DNA of 64,000 bases from Acinetobacter pollinis (GCF_015627175.1 NZ_VTDQ01000006.1:1-64000); one strand, 5' to 3'; numbered from the stretch's first letter, positions 25,750 through 35,313 are shown. The notes: generated by a model not told the origin, from the letters alone. Made by a program: numbers and translations.

Positions 25750-26622
25750 ATGACCCAAACTCTTTCTTTCATTGGACTTGGTGCAATGGGCTACCGAATG
25801 GCAGCACACCTACCAAAAAATTTTACACAAGTCCTCGTATGGAACAGAACTTCGAATAAAGCACAAGCGCATGCAAAACAATATGGTACACAAGTAGCAA
25901 CATTAGAAGAGGCTGTTCAAGCCGATATTATTTTTTCTTGCTTACCTACCAGTGCAGATGTAGAAGCCTTAATTAAACCACTCTCCATTAAATCTGGTGC
26001 AATTTGGGTAGACTGTACAAGCGGTGTCCCTGAAAGTGCAAAAAAACTAAAAATCGAGCTGCAAGAAAAAGGAGTTTCATATCTAGATGCACCTGTTAGT
26101 GGTCAAACTATTGGGGCAGAAAATGCAACACTTACGTTTATGGTAGGTGGAGATCCTACTGCTTTTAAACAAGCACTACCTGCTATGCAAGTACTTGGAA
26201 AGCTCATTAAACATGTCGGTGACTCAGGTTCAGGGTTTGCTGTAAAAGCTGTGAACAATATGCTTATGGCTGTCCATTTATGTGCAGCATGCGAAGGAGC
26301 ATCTACACTCAAATCACATGGTGTAAATCTGCAAGAAGCATTTGAATGTATTAATGCTTCGAGCGGACAAAGCACGGTTACTTCTGCTGTATTGCCTCAA
26401 CGTATTTTTAACCGTAGTTTTCCAGATACTTTTGCCCTTTCTCTTTTGGCAAAAGATACAGGAATTGCTTTAGATCTTGTCCAAAGCGCGAAGCTTTCTG
26501 CACCCGTCATCGCAGCATCACAAAGCCTTATACAAGCAGCAAGCAATTTGGTAGAGCACCAAAGTGATTTTTCTAACGTTGCAAAAATGTATGAAATGTT
26601 CAACAAAGTGACTATTGAATAA
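25750..26622 (+). CDS. 3-hydroxyisobutyrate dehydrogenase-type NAD(P) oxidoreductase
   Basis: 290-residue beta-hydroxyacid dehydrogenase. The N-terminal nucleotide-binding motif is [15 protein letters not shown]. The substrate signature [25 protein letters not shown] and the catalytic lysine in VKAVNNML are present. The family includes 3-hydroxyisobutyrate, tartronate-semialdehyde and succinic-semialdehyde reductases, and the exact substrate cannot be read from sequence. It is a single gene, divergent from metZ across a 230-base gap. It is not beside valine-degradation genes, so mmsB is not a safe name. Confidence 0.88.
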   Translation: MTQTLSFIGLGAMGYRMAAHLPKNFTQVLVWNRTSNKAQAHAKQYGTQVATLEEAVQADIIFSCLPTSADVEALIKPLSIKSGAIWVDCTSGVPESAKKLKIELQEKGVSYLDAPVSGQTIGAENATLTFMVGGDPTAFKQALPAMQVLGKLIKHVGDSGSGFAVKAVNNMLMAVHLCAACEGASTLKSHGVNLQEAFECINASSGQSTVTSAVLPQRIFNRSFPDTFALSLLAKDTGIALDLVQSAKLSAPVIAASQSLIQAASNLVEHQSDFSNVAKMYEMFNKVTIE

Positions 26623-26703
26623 ACAGCTTGATTTTACGTATTCTTTCCCCATATAAAGAGTACGTGTTATAAAAACACAATTCATTTGTTTGAGGAAACG
26701 CTT

Positions 26704-26973
26704 ATGAAAAAGTTATCTGCTGTCATCATTGCAACTGTGCTTGGCTCATTCGGCACATACGCAGTAGCAGCACCTGCAACTCAGGCGTGTCAAAAACTGG
26801 AAGATGACTATAACCTTATTTATGCAGCTAAAGGCTTTTGTTTCAAAGATGCAGAAGCTAAAGCTAAATACGGCAATGACAACTGCTACACGACAAAACC
26901 TAAATTTTCTGAACGTGAGCAAGAACGTTTAGATCAGATTAAGGCACAACAAAAATCGCTAAACTGCGATTAA
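26704..26973 (+). CDS. Exported YARHG-domain protein
   Basis: 89 residues from the ATG at 26704, which has GAGGA 8 bases upstream; an upstream ATG at 26686 lacks one. Signal peptide with cleavage after AVAA (about residue 23). The mature part, DDYNLIYAAKGFCFKDAEAKAKYG then CYTTKPKFSEREQERLDQIK, matches the YARHG extracellular domain, with four cysteines that may form two disulfides. The domain is common in Moraxellaceae and Bacteroidetes and has no assigned function. A GC-containing hairpin follows at about 26987-27010. Confidence 0.85.
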   Translation: MKKLSAVIIATVLGSFGTYAVAAPATQACQKLEDDYNLIYAAKGFCFKDAEAKAKYGNDNCYTTKPKFSEREQERLDQIKAQQKSLNCD

Positions 26974-27077
26974 TACTATTTTGTAAGGTTCACTGCAAAT
27001 GCGGTGAGCCTAGACTTCCCTCTTCCCCCTTACATCATATACTCTATTGTTTTAACCTTATAAACTAGTGCTAAAAC

Positions 27078-27506
27078 ATGTCTATACATTACGATACTCA
27101 AAATATTTTTGCCAAAATACTTCGTGGTGAAATTCCTGCAATTAAAGTCTATGAAGACGATCGAACTTTGGCATTCATGGATATTATGCCTCAAGCACAA
27201 GGGCATACGCTCGTTATCCCAAAAGCAGAAGCAGTGACTTTATTAGATTTATCTGCCGATGATGCTGCTTATACCATACAAATTGTACAAAAAGTTGCGC
27301 GTGCGATTGAAAAAGCTTTAGATGCCTCAGGTATTGTACTTATGCAGCTTTCGGGAGAAACTGCAGGTCAAACAGTACCGCATGTACATTTTCATCTTAT
27401 TCCAAGTTCTATACATGAACTACGCAAACATGCTGCTGAAATGGGAGATCAAGAAGAAATTAAGGCAACAGCTGAAAAAATTAAACTTGCTTTAGAACAA
27501 CTATAA
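27078..27506 (+). CDS. HIT-family nucleotide-binding protein
   Basis: 142-residue histidine-triad protein. It starts with the family pattern IFAKILRGEIPAIKVYEDD, continues with AFMDIMPQAQGHTLVIPK, and has the triad HVHFHLIPS near the C-terminus. Members hydrolyse nucleoside phosphoramidates or AMP adducts; bacterial HinT-type proteins are general cytosolic hydrolases. It is a single gene that converges on an alkaline phosphatase gene over a 10-bp hairpin. Confidence 0.92.
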   Translation: MSIHYDTQNIFAKILRGEIPAIKVYEDDRTLAFMDIMPQAQGHTLVIPKAEAVTLLDLSADDAAYTIQIVQKVARAIEKALDASGIVLMQLSGETAGQTVPHVHFHLIPSSIHELRKHAAEMGDQEEIKATAEKIKLALEQL

Positions 27507-27514
27507 TGAGGTAA

Positions 27515-27540
27515 CGGCTAGGTAATTTCATACCTAGCCG
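27515..27540. terminator. Hairpin between the HIT gene and the phosphatase gene
   Basis: A perfect 10-bp stem CGGCTAGGTA/TACCTAGCCG, loop ATTTCA. T-poor flanks make it an imperfect Rho-independent terminator, but its position between convergent genes supports the role. Confidence 0.65.
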
Positions 27541-27547
27541 AATTGGC

Positions 27548-29104
27548 TTATTTTCCTATAAGTGCTTCGTTAATAACTTGGAAAACATCCGTATTATCAA
27601 TATAACGACCATCGTTCATTTTTGTATATTTGGCATACCCAGCATCAATACCTTTTACATGACTTGTAAATCGTTCCGATCCTGCACCTTTAGCCCATAA
27701 TGGCACCAATGCATTTGAATGATCGCCTGTAGGTCTAAAAGTAAATTGTGGTACTTTTCCTTTGCCTTTATTCTCAATTAATTGAAACGGTTGGGTATTC
27801 GCTTGCGCACCCATTGGCATACCATTGTCATGATCCGTTGTCACAATCACTAAAGTTTCATCCCAACTGCTATTTTTCTCGACCCAATCAATTGTTGCTT
27901 TAACGGCATCATTAAAATCTTTCGTTTCTTCCATGAGTCGACCATACTCAGGCTCATTGGTACATGTGCCATAATTCCATTGCGAACTACATGAGCTGGT
28001 ATGCGCAGACCAATCTGTTGCCCCACCTTCAACCATTAAAAAGAAACCCGCAGGATTCTTACTTAATTGATGAATAGCACCTTTAGTCATAATACTCAGT
28101 GTAGGTACAGTTTTAATATAGGCATCACCCGACGGGTTCTTCATATCTTTACCAACAATATTCGCTTGTCGAGCCTGCTGAAGTGTATTAGCAACTTTTG
28201 GAGAGGCAAAAACAGGCCCATTATATGTTTTTGTTTTATTCGCTAAAGCATTAAAGTCTTCCACATCACGAATGACATTCCACGCCACATTACTATTTTG
28301 TGGAATAATTTGACCATGACTTAACTTATTCCAGTCATCGGCAGAAATATACATAGATTTAGATTTTTCATCACATCCTGCTGTGGATTCATTGGTTACC
28401 ACTTGACTGCATGGTGTACCGTTCACATTATAATCAGGTGCACCCGTTCCCATAATCAGGTCTAAATGACCTTGATAAAGCATTTGATGTGCAATAGCAT
28501 GGTAATTATTTCTTGAAATGTTTTGTGCACCAAAAGCAGCTGGTGTCGCATGTGAAAAGGGTACTGTTGTAATCACACCTGTCGATCTACCCTCTTTCTT
28601 TGCAGTTAAAGTAATAAAATCTATAGGATTCCCATAATTATCATAGTTAATTGCATTATTAAATGTCTTTTTACCCGATGCGAGTGCTGTACCTGCTGCC
28701 GCACTATCTGTTGGATTTTTTGACAAATACTCATAGCCTTTAAATGGCAACTTTATAGACTGTGTAGGCGTAACATCCCATGCCTGTTTTGCATCGTAAT
28801 TAACCAGTGAATCTGCATTATTCGTTGGACTTTTTGATGTATTTAATGGGTACGTTGTCATGGCATATTTTGCAGGGAAATTTGCATAAGGTGTTTTGTC
28901 TCTGCCCCCATATTGCCAATTTGCTGTTGCATCCCATGTTCCTACACCTGCACCATCATTAATAAGAACAATAATATTTTTTGGTTTTTTAGGCTCACTG
29001 ACATTCGTTTTACTGCTATTTACTAAGTGTTGCTGCCCACAACCCACCATCATTATAGACAGCGTTAATAATGTAAGGGAAAGTGCTTTTTTATTCATTA
29101 ACAT
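27548..29104 (-). CDS. Alkaline phosphatase, lipoprotein form
   Basis: 518 residues. The lipoprotein signal ends MMVGC (Cys22), so the enzyme is anchored in the envelope and faces the periplasm. Alkaline phosphatase core: IIVLINDGAGVGTWDA (first metal aspartate), then the nucleophile serine in NPTDSAAAGTALASGKKT. EGGATDWSAHT and VIVTTDHDNG are metal ligands, with a terminal ligand in PTGDHSN. It frees phosphate from organic esters. It is larger than E. coli PhoA, with an unassigned insertion around residues 190-290. No clear Pho box is seen upstream; the start could also be the ATG two codons later. Confidence 0.92.
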   Translation of the reverse strand: MLMNKKALSLTLLTLSIMMVGCGQQHLVNSSKTNVSEPKKPKNIIVLINDGAGVGTWDATANWQYGGRDKTPYANFPAKYAMTTYPLNTSKSPTNNADSLVNYDAKQAWDVTPTQSIKLPFKGYEYLSKNPTDSAAAGTALASGKKTFNNAINYDNYGNPIDFITLTAKKEGRSTGVITTVPFSHATPAAFGAQNISRNNYHAIAHQMLYQGHLDLIMGTGAPDYNVNGTPCSQVVTNESTAGCDEKSKSMYISADDWNKLSHGQIIPQNSNVAWNVIRDVEDFNALANKTKTYNGPVFASPKVANTLQQARQANIVGKDMKNPSGDAYIKTVPTLSIMTKGAIHQLSKNPAGFFLMVEGGATDWSAHTSSCSSQWNYGTCTNEPEYGRLMEETKDFNDAVKATIDWVEKNSSWDETLVIVTTDHDNGMPMGAQANTQPFQLIENKGKGKVPQFTFRPTGDHSNALVPLWAKGAGSERFTSHVKGIDAGYAKYTKMNDGRYIDNTDVFQVINEALIGK

Positions 29105-29230
29105 GATCTATTTTCTTAAAAATAATACTTACCTTTAAATAATATTAATTTTACGTTTAACTTTTGTGAAAAATAGATTTATTTGCATTGAGCTTTGCCT
29201 TCATAATTAAAAGCAAAGCCCTAAAATAAT

Positions 29231-31357
29231 TTAATACTTAAATTTAAGTGTAAAATTAATTTGACGTGGACTACCTAATGCAACCAATCGGTTCGTATTA
29301 TCTTTATTTGCAATACTGCCCGCATAGTATTCCTTATCAAACATGTTCAATACAGACAATTGAGCCCCCCAATGTTGAGCCTCATATCCAGCCTCAGCAT
29401 CAAATACTGTGTATGCAGGTACATCTATTGAAGCATCACCCGTAATTGGTTTTGCACTTTCACCACGCACTCCAGTTCCAAGATACCATCCTAAAGAATC
29501 ACTCACTGGGTAATAACGCATAGATAGACTATATGTATTCTCGGGGGTGTTTTCTAAACGCTGTCCAATTTTATTTCTATTCGTATCTTTGCTAATTTTT
29601 GCTTCGTACATATGACTAAACGAAGCATTTAAACGAAGCCGATCAGAAAGATTCGCTGTTAATTCAGCTTCTACTCCTTTCGTTTTCTGCTGTCCATCTT
29701 GTACCTGAAAACTAGCATTATTTGGATCTGTGACCAAGACATTATCTAATACAAGGTTATACCAAGACAGTGTTGCTTGTATATTCTGAGCTTCATTCTG
29801 GAATTTAAAACCTGCTTCTAACTGTTTTCCTGTTTGAGGATCAAATGCTTGACCTTGACGATCTGTACCCGATGTCGGTGTAAACGATGTCGAATAGCTT
29901 ACATAAGGTGCAACCCAATGATTAATGTTATATAAAGCAGATGCACTTCCAGTAAATGCATGATGATTCTGACTTGTACTTTTTCCCGTAATTAAATTAT
30001 CTGTAGCTGTTTTTGCCCAATCGTGTCGACCCGCAAGATTTAGAATTAGATTATCTTGAATTGTAAGTTGATCTCTAAGATAAACACCAACATATTCAGT
30101 TTTGGAAACTGTCGATTTAGGCGACAACTGTTTACTACAGTCTACATACGTATTATAAATCGGTTTATAAAAGTTAAAGTTATCTATTTTACAATTAAAG
30201 TTACTTTGCTCACTGCGATCTTTCATTGCATCAACACCCATTAAGATGTTGTGTTCCATACCATAAAATCGAAATGTATTTTTTAACTGGTTGTCGATGG
30301 TATAGTTCAAATTATTATAATGTTGTACATTCGCTTGGCGTGTGATGGTTGTAAAGTTAGAGGTTGGTACCCATTGCACCATTGAAACAAAGCGACCATC
30401 CATAATTGCCTTGCGCACTGCTGCATTTTGTTCAAAATTCCATCCATTTTTAAAGGCATAGTTAAATGTATAACCTAAACGATAAACATCGCCTTTATAT
30501 GGGCCAAATGATGGCTCTCCAAAGAATGTAGAACTTGCCAACTGCCCATTTGGATTCGGCTTAAGCGTACCAATGACAGGTAGTCCTTGCATACGCAAGT
30601 ATTCACGATGCTGATAGCTAGCAACTGTAGATAGTTTTGCCTGATCTCCTAAGTCAAAATTATAAGATGGAGAAATCGAAAAGTTTTTAAAATAAACTTG
30701 ATCTACAGGATCGTTCTGGTCTGCAATACGCCCAGCTAATCGAAAAGCACCTTCTTTAGTTTCATTCGGACTATAATTAAGATCGAATTGAGCTTGTCGA
30801 AAAGCATAACTTCCATAAGTTACATCTACATTTGCAAAGCTCTTCGCCTCTGGACGTTTAGATACTAAATTTACAATACCGCCTGGAAGTGCCTGACCAA
30901 AATTCACCGATGCAGGTCCTTTAATTACCTGTACCTGATCCATTCCAGATAAATCAATCGCAACATCTGAGCTTGTACCCTGACGTAAACCATCTATAAA
31001 GACTTGGTTTGAAGCACTTTGCCCACGAATGATAATGTCATCCCACCCTCTTCGGCTACGATTACCAGCTGACACTCCAGCAATTCCTTTTATTGCATCT
31101 GTTAGTGTAAAAGCTTGTTTTTGATTTAACTGTTCACTTGTCACAACACTTACTGATTGTGCTGTTTGAAACAAGGGAGTATCTGACTTTAGGCCTGATA
31201 CTGCTTTTTTTGCGATATGCTCTTCTTTCTCCTCAGATTTCAACTGAATTGTTGGAAGATTTTGTGCATTATTAGAATTTGCATATACTGAAGAGACTGA
31301 CAATAAAATAGAGGACACAACAGAAAAATATAAGATGTTATAGCGCAGTTGAATCAT
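29231..31357 (-). CDS. TonB-dependent siderophore receptor (second of three)
   Basis: Outer-membrane receptor for a ferric siderophore or related iron chelate, 708 residues. Signal peptide cut after VYA (residue 26), then the possible TonB-box segment LPTIQLKSEE. The plug contains QTAQSVSVVTSEQL, RGWDDIIIRGQSASNQVFIDGLRQG, QVQVIKGPASVNFGQALPGG and IVNLVSKRPE. The beta-barrel ends in an aromatic residue (TLKFKY). A Fur-like site lies 9 bases upstream of the start. The nearest genes are the phosphatase and a symporter. No siderophore synthesis genes are nearby, so it may import foreign siderophores. Confidence 0.93.
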   Translation of the reverse strand: MIQLRYNILYFSVVSSILLSVSSVYANSNNAQNLPTIQLKSEEKEEHIAKKAVSGLKSDTPLFQTAQSVSVVTSEQLNQKQAFTLTDAIKGIAGVSAGNRSRRGWDDIIIRGQSASNQVFIDGLRQGTSSDVAIDLSGMDQVQVIKGPASVNFGQALPGGIVNLVSKRPEAKSFANVDVTYGSYAFRQAQFDLNYSPNETKEGAFRLAGRIADQNDPVDQVYFKNFSISPSYNFDLGDQAKLSTVASYQHREYLRMQGLPVIGTLKPNPNGQLASSTFFGEPSFGPYKGDVYRLGYTFNYAFKNGWNFEQNAAVRKAIMDGRFVSMVQWVPTSNFTTITRQANVQHYNNLNYTIDNQLKNTFRFYGMEHNILMGVDAMKDRSEQSNFNCKIDNFNFYKPIYNTYVDCSKQLSPKSTVSKTEYVGVYLRDQLTIQDNLILNLAGRHDWAKTATDNLITGKSTSQNHHAFTGSASALYNINHWVAPYVSYSTSFTPTSGTDRQGQAFDPQTGKQLEAGFKFQNEAQNIQATLSWYNLVLDNVLVTDPNNASFQVQDGQQKTKGVEAELTANLSDRLRLNASFSHMYEAKISKDTNRNKIGQRLENTPENTYSLSMRYYPVSDSLGWYLGTGVRGESAKPITGDASIDVPAYTVFDAEAGYEAQHWGAQLSVLNMFDKEYYAGSIANKDNTNRLVALGSPRQINFTLKFKY

Positions 31358-31365
31358 AGTTATAT

Positions 31366-31384
31366 CTTAATGATAATAAGAATT
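31366..31384 (-). promoter_or_regulatory. Fur-box-like site upstream of the second TonB receptor
   Basis: CTTAATGATAATAAGAATT matches the 19-base Fur consensus at 13 positions with an intact AATGATAAT core. It lies 9-27 bases upstream of the receptor start. It is weaker than the sites at the other two receptors. Confidence 0.45.
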
Positions 31385-31789
31385 CATCACATTACCATAT
31401 AATATATATTTAATTTATATTTAATATATATCTAATTTTCAACAGACTTTTAAAGCACCATCCTTGATCTAACTCTTTTAAGCATTACACATAGACCTAT
31501 TTTTCATATTTATTTTTTCCAAAAAATATAATATTAATTATAAAAATAAACGATTAATTGAAAAATATAATCAGTTTTTTTAATGAAATTTTAATCTTTA
31601 TAATTAGGGAGAAATTTAATCATGTATTACCTAGTAGGGAAGTTCATAATTTATTTAACATAAATATGAAAACCAATCTTCATTCCAATATTATATTTCA
31701 CAAAAAATAATTAAATCATAAAGTCACCTATATCTTGGAACAATTATTGCATCTATAAAATAAATAATAATGGCATATTGAGAATAACC
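31385..31789. other. AT-rich intergenic region between a TonB receptor and a symporter
   Basis: About 400 bases between two divergent genes. It is extremely AT-rich and has no open frame I would call a gene. It must hold the promoters of both neighbours. A weak candidate for the symporter is TTGGAA at 31735 followed by TATAAA or AAATAA. No convincing hairpin was seen. Confidence 0.6.
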
Positions 31790-33082
31790 ATGTTTCGATT
31801 ACTCAGAAAAAACTTATTTTTACAAGTGGTCATTGCACTAGTGGTTGGTATTGGTCTTGGTGTAACAACACATCAATTCGCACTTAACCTAAAACCGCTT
31901 GGTGATGGTTTTATCTCTCTTATTAAAATGCTCATTGCACCTATTGTTTTTTGCGTCATTACTTTGGGTATTTATGGTGCTGGCGATATTAAAAAGATGG
32001 GACGTGTCGGTTCAAAAACAATTCTTTATTTTGAAATTGTTTCAACGATTGCATTGGTGCTCGGCATTGCAGTGGCTTATATTTTCAAGCCTGGCGCAAA
32101 TATGAATATCCAACTAAGTAGTTTGCATAGTAATGATTTAACAACGTATGTACAGCGTGCAGAACACCTTCAATCTATTCCCGATTTTTTCCTACACCTC
32201 ATTCCAAGTACTATTTTCGATGCTTTTACTAAAGGAGATATCTTACAGGTTCTAATTATTGCAATCTTATTCGGTGTAAGCATGCTCTTAGTCCCTAAAA
32301 ATATCGCAACGCCAACCAAAGCATTTCTCGAATCTATTTCAGAAATTCTTTTTAAAATGATGGGATTAATTATTCGTTTAGCACCATTAGGTGTACTCGG
32401 CTCTGTTGCCTACACCACGGCGCAATTTGGTCTAGGTTCATTATTTAAATTAAGTTACCTCATTATTTTATTCTACCTCACTTGCGTAGTATTTGTAGTT
32501 TGTATTCTTGGTTCTATTTTAAAACTTTCAGGACTAAATATTTTTAAATTCTTACAATATTTCAAGGAAGAATTATTAATAGTTTTAGGCACAGCTTCTT
32601 CCGATGCTGTGCTTCCACAAATTATGCAAAAATTAAAGAATTTAGGTGTAAAAGACAGTACAGTTGGTCTAGTTATACCAACAGGATATTCTTTTAATCT
32701 TGATGGTTTTTCTATTTACCTTACTTTAGGTGTTATTTTTATTGCTCAAGCTTGTAATATCGATTTAAGTCTTTCGCACTTATTATTAATCCTTTTTGTT
32801 TCGCTTTTGACCTCTAAAGGTGCACATGGTGTTCCAGGATCAGCCATTGTTATTCTAGCTGCAACACTTTCAATCATTCCAGACATTCCAACCATCGGCC
32901 TAGTACTACTTTTATCAATTGATTGGTTTATTGGAATTGTTAGAGCAATGACAAACCTTATTGGAAATTGTGTTGCAACTGTATTTATTGCAACATGGGA
33001 AAAAGATATCGACCTTGTAAAAGCAAAAGAGATATTAAAATCTCCACAAAAAGCCTCTCCTATTCCTATAGTACAGAAATAA
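31790..33082 (+). CDS. Dicarboxylate/amino acid:cation symporter (DctA/GltP family)
   Basis: Inner-membrane secondary transporter of the DAACS family, 430 residues from the ATG at 31790. The open frame starts at a TTG four codons earlier. Many membrane helices are seen. The substrate/cation site motifs are FIKLIKMLIAPIVF-like (here FISLIKMLIAPIVFCVIT), the serine-containing TASSDAVLPQIM hairpin, VIPTGYSFNLDGFSIYLT and TSKGAHGVPGSAIVIL, ending with NLIGNCVATVFIATWEKD. The sequence looks closest to C4-dicarboxylate carriers (DctA), but a glutamate/aspartate carrier cannot be excluded. It has its own terminator. Confidence 0.9.
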   Translation: MFRLLRKNLFLQVVIALVVGIGLGVTTHQFALNLKPLGDGFISLIKMLIAPIVFCVITLGIYGAGDIKKMGRVGSKTILYFEIVSTIALVLGIAVAYIFKPGANMNIQLSSLHSNDLTTYVQRAEHLQSIPDFFLHLIPSTIFDAFTKGDILQVLIIAILFGVSMLLVPKNIATPTKAFLESISEILFKMMGLIIRLAPLGVLGSVAYTTAQFGLGSLFKLSYLIILFYLTCVVFVVCILGSILKLSGLNIFKFLQYFKEELLIVLGTASSDAVLPQIMQKLKNLGVKDSTVGLVIPTGYSFNLDGFSIYLTLGVIFIAQACNIDLSLSHLLLILFVSLLTSKGAHGVPGSAIVILAATLSIIPDIPTIGLVLLLSIDWFIGIVRAMTNLIGNCVATVFIATWEKDIDLVKAKEILKSPQKASPIPIVQK

Positions 33083-33112
33083 AAAAAGGTGGCGTAAAGC
33101 CACCTTTTTTTT
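33082..33112. terminator. Terminator of the symporter gene
   Basis: Stem AAAAAAGGTGGC/GCCACCTTTTTT around loop GTAAA, at the stop codon. A/T tracts on both sides also serve the convergent YidB-like gene. Confidence 0.9.
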
Positions 33113-33122
33113 ATTTTGAAAA

Positions 33123-33731
33123 CTATTTTAAAAAGCCTGAAACCATGCCTAAAACTTTCTGGATATCATCATTTGCTTCTTGACTATTGGTTTGTTCACC
33201 TTTTGGTGTTAAGGCATTAATAATTTGTGGAAGGACTGTACCGATTGCACCATATACATCTTGCTTTTGTGTTTGCGTTTTTTCGGCCACTTGTTCAACA
33301 TCCTGATCATTAAATAAGTTTTGAACATGATCATTCGCTACATCATCATGGCTTGAAGTTGATGGATCAACCCAATTTTGTACCTGACTGGTTAAACCCG
33401 AACCACGCAATTTATCTAAAGCAGCTTGTAAACCACCTTGTTGCTGAATCCAAGATAAAATTAAAGGAACAACTGCAACAAGCAAAGACTGTGTACCTGA
33501 GCTAGAGTTTCCAGCTTGCTCACTTCCACTATTTGAGCTTCCACCAGTGAGCGACCCGAGTACACCACCAAGCATACCACCCAAACCACCTGAAGATGAG
33601 TTACTTTGTCCACTACCAAGTTGTCCCAATACTGAGCCAAGCATCCCCCCCAAACCTGAATTATTCTGGCTTGCCTGACCACCTAGTGCTTGTTTAGCTA
33701 AACTTTCTACAATACTTGTTAAGTCTGTCAT
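33123..33731 (-). CDS. YidB-like DUF937 protein
   Basis: 202 residues. The N-terminal 75 residues contain two similar glycine-rich blocks (SGLGGMLGSVLGQL and GGLGGMLGGVLGSL) separated by Ser/Asn/Gln-rich spacers. The C-terminal part (about 80-150) reads as the DUF937/YidB domain: LLVAVVPLILSWIQQQGGLQAALDKL, SQVQNWVD and LFNDQDVEQVAEKT. There is no signal peptide. Family members are abundant cytoplasmic or envelope-associated proteins of unknown function. It is a single gene that converges on the symporter gene. Confidence 0.85.
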   Translation of the reverse strand: MTDLTSIVESLAKQALGGQASQNNSGLGGMLGSVLGQLGSGQSNSSSGGLGGMLGGVLGSLTGGSSNSGSEQAGNSSSGTQSLLVAVVPLILSWIQQQGGLQAALDKLRGSGLTSQVQNWVDPSTSSHDDVANDHVQNLFNDQDVEQVAEKTQTQKQDVYGAIGTVLPQIINALTPKGEQTNSQEANDDIQKVLGMVSGFLK

Positions 33732-33919
33732 TTTATTAACCTCTATAATTTATATTTAAGTTAGATCTAAAAAACCTTATCTTATTTTATATCGCTCTTC
33801 TGTTCATTTTTGATAACATCAATGAATCAGTCAGATAAACCTCTACATAAGTATATTATATTGCACTATAAAGGATACAGTGCTCATAGCAGATTCTACT
33901 ATGATTATCTAAAGACTTA

Positions 33920-34393
33920 TTACCAACGAAATTTATTCCAATTCTCAGGATTTGCCCAGAATTTTGAATTAAGCCAATCTGGCGTACTTTTATAATCTAA
34001 AATATTAAACTGCCAGAGTTCAAGTATCGGACTATCTCCTTCTCCTTGTTCACGCAACATCTGAGAGAATCCCAATTCACGCATTAAATTGGTATATCGA
34101 CTTGAACACATGACCACCACATGTTTTGCCCATAAATCTCTCAGCTTTACAATTAAATGTGTCTGTTCCGATAGAGATAATCGTTCTACTTCATCATTAA
34201 AAACAACGAAACTCAAGTCATAACGCTGAGTAAATGGCAGATTTAATACCTCAATTACGTTAAAATGTTGCCATTGTATTTTTTTATTGACGTTGTATTG
34301 CGTCATATTTTGCCCAATACATATTGCAGTTCTAATCGACTGCGCTTGAGTCAAATCATCTAGCAAAGACGTAATGACGTTCTGCTCACTCAT
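33920..34393 (-). CDS. Conserved protein, probably DUF6231 family
   Basis: 157 residues without signal or membrane segments. The alternating pattern of hydrophobic strands (TAICIGQNM, YDLSFVVFND, KHVVVMCSSRY) and helices suggests a small Rossmann-like fold. The segment LRDLWAKHVVV followed by RELGF and the C-terminal WLNSKFWANPENWNKFRW is what I associate with DUF6231, a family without assigned function. It is divergent from the DUF2797 gene with a gap of only 34 bases, which suggests shared control. The small overlapping open frame on the other strand at 33810-33995 is judged spurious. Confidence 0.75.
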   Translation of the reverse strand: MSEQNVITSLLDDLTQAQSIRTAICIGQNMTQYNVNKKIQWQHFNVIEVLNLPFTQRYDLSFVVFNDEVERLSLSEQTHLIVKLRDLWAKHVVVMCSSRYTNLMRELGFSQMLREQGEGDSPILELWQFNILDYKSTPDWLNSKFWANPENWNKFRW

Positions 34394-34427
34394 AAACTAC
34401 ACCTTTAAGTCTTAGCGAGAATTTTGT

Positions 34428-35300
34428 ATGGAATTTCAAGGCGTTTGCCATAAAATGCATGCTAATTTAGCCAACCACAGTGTTACACCAAATCATACTG
34501 AGCAGGCAAATGTTGAATATACATTTATTTTAGATCGCTCAAAAGTAGATATTCCTTTTTCATTGGGTCAATCTATTGAAATTTCTTGGACAGGAAATAT
34601 TTATTGCACATCATGCGGAAAAAAAACACCTAAATCTTATTCACAAGGACATTGTTTTAAGTGTTTTAAAACAAAAGCTGAATGCGATATGTGTATTATG
34701 AAGCCAGAAACTTGTCATTACCATATGGGTACATGCCGAGAAGAAGATTTTGCACAGCGTGTATGCTTTCAGCCACATATTGTTTACCTTGCCAATTCGA
34801 GTGGACTAAAGGTCGGTATTACGCGTATCAGTCAAATGCCAACAAGATGGTTAGACCAAGGCGCTAGCCAAGCTTTACCAATAATGAAAGTCGGTTCACG
34901 CCGTTTATCAGGTCACTTAGAAACCATGTTCGCCGAACAAGTTGCCGATAAAACAGATTGGCGCAAGCTTTTGAAAGGCTCCCCTGAACCACTTGATCTT
35001 TTGGAAATTCGAGATGAGTTAATTGGAGAATTCCAAGATCAAATTGAAGAAATTAGTAATGAATTTTCACTGAATTTAGACTTTAATGAAGATGTAGAAC
35101 TTCTTTTATCTGAAAAGCCGAAATCATTTATTTATCCGATTGCACAATATCCTACCAAAATTAAGTCTTTAAACTTGGATAAAACACCAACTATACAAGG
35201 GATACTACAGGGGATTAAAGGCCAGTATCTCATGCTAGATACCGGCGTGATTAATATTCGCAAATATACAGGATACGAACTCATTATTCGCTTTCATTAA
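34428..35300 (+). CDS. DUF2797 protein with zinc-ribbon and GIY-YIG-like segment
   Basis: 290 residues, no signal peptide. A four-cysteine zinc ribbon (Cys60, 63, 76, 79) is followed by a second Cys/His cluster (Cys86, Cys89, Cys96, His98, Cys103). Then comes HIVYLANSSGLKVGITRI (about 117-134) with RWLDQGA. That part resembles the start of GIY-YIG/T5orf172-like nuclease domains (a tyrosine strand, then KVGIT, then an arginine). The C-terminal third is helical and acidic, ending in a beta-rich tail. The family name DUF2797 fits; the biochemical role is unknown. It is divergent from the DUF6231-like gene. Confidence 0.83.
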   Translation: MEFQGVCHKMHANLANHSVTPNHTEQANVEYTFILDRSKVDIPFSLGQSIEISWTGNIYCTSCGKKTPKSYSQGHCFKCFKTKAECDMCIMKPETCHYHMGTCREEDFAQRVCFQPHIVYLANSSGLKVGITRISQMPTRWLDQGASQALPIMKVGSRRLSGHLETMFAEQVADKTDWRKLLKGSPEPLDLLEIRDELIGEFQDQIEEISNEFSLNLDFNEDVELLLSEKPKSFIYPIAQYPTKIKSLNLDKTPTIQGILQGIKGQYLMLDTGVINIRKYTGYELIIRFH

Positions 35301-35313
35301 ATTTAACGCTATC

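Noticed and set aside
33461-33682. 73-codon frame within the YidB-like gene
   Set aside because: A shadow of the glycine-rich repeats in another frame of the same strand.
33810-33995. 61-codon plus-strand frame before and inside the DUF6231-like gene
   Set aside because: No ribosome-binding site, overlaps the 3' end of a better supported gene on the other strand, and its sequence shows no recognisable features.
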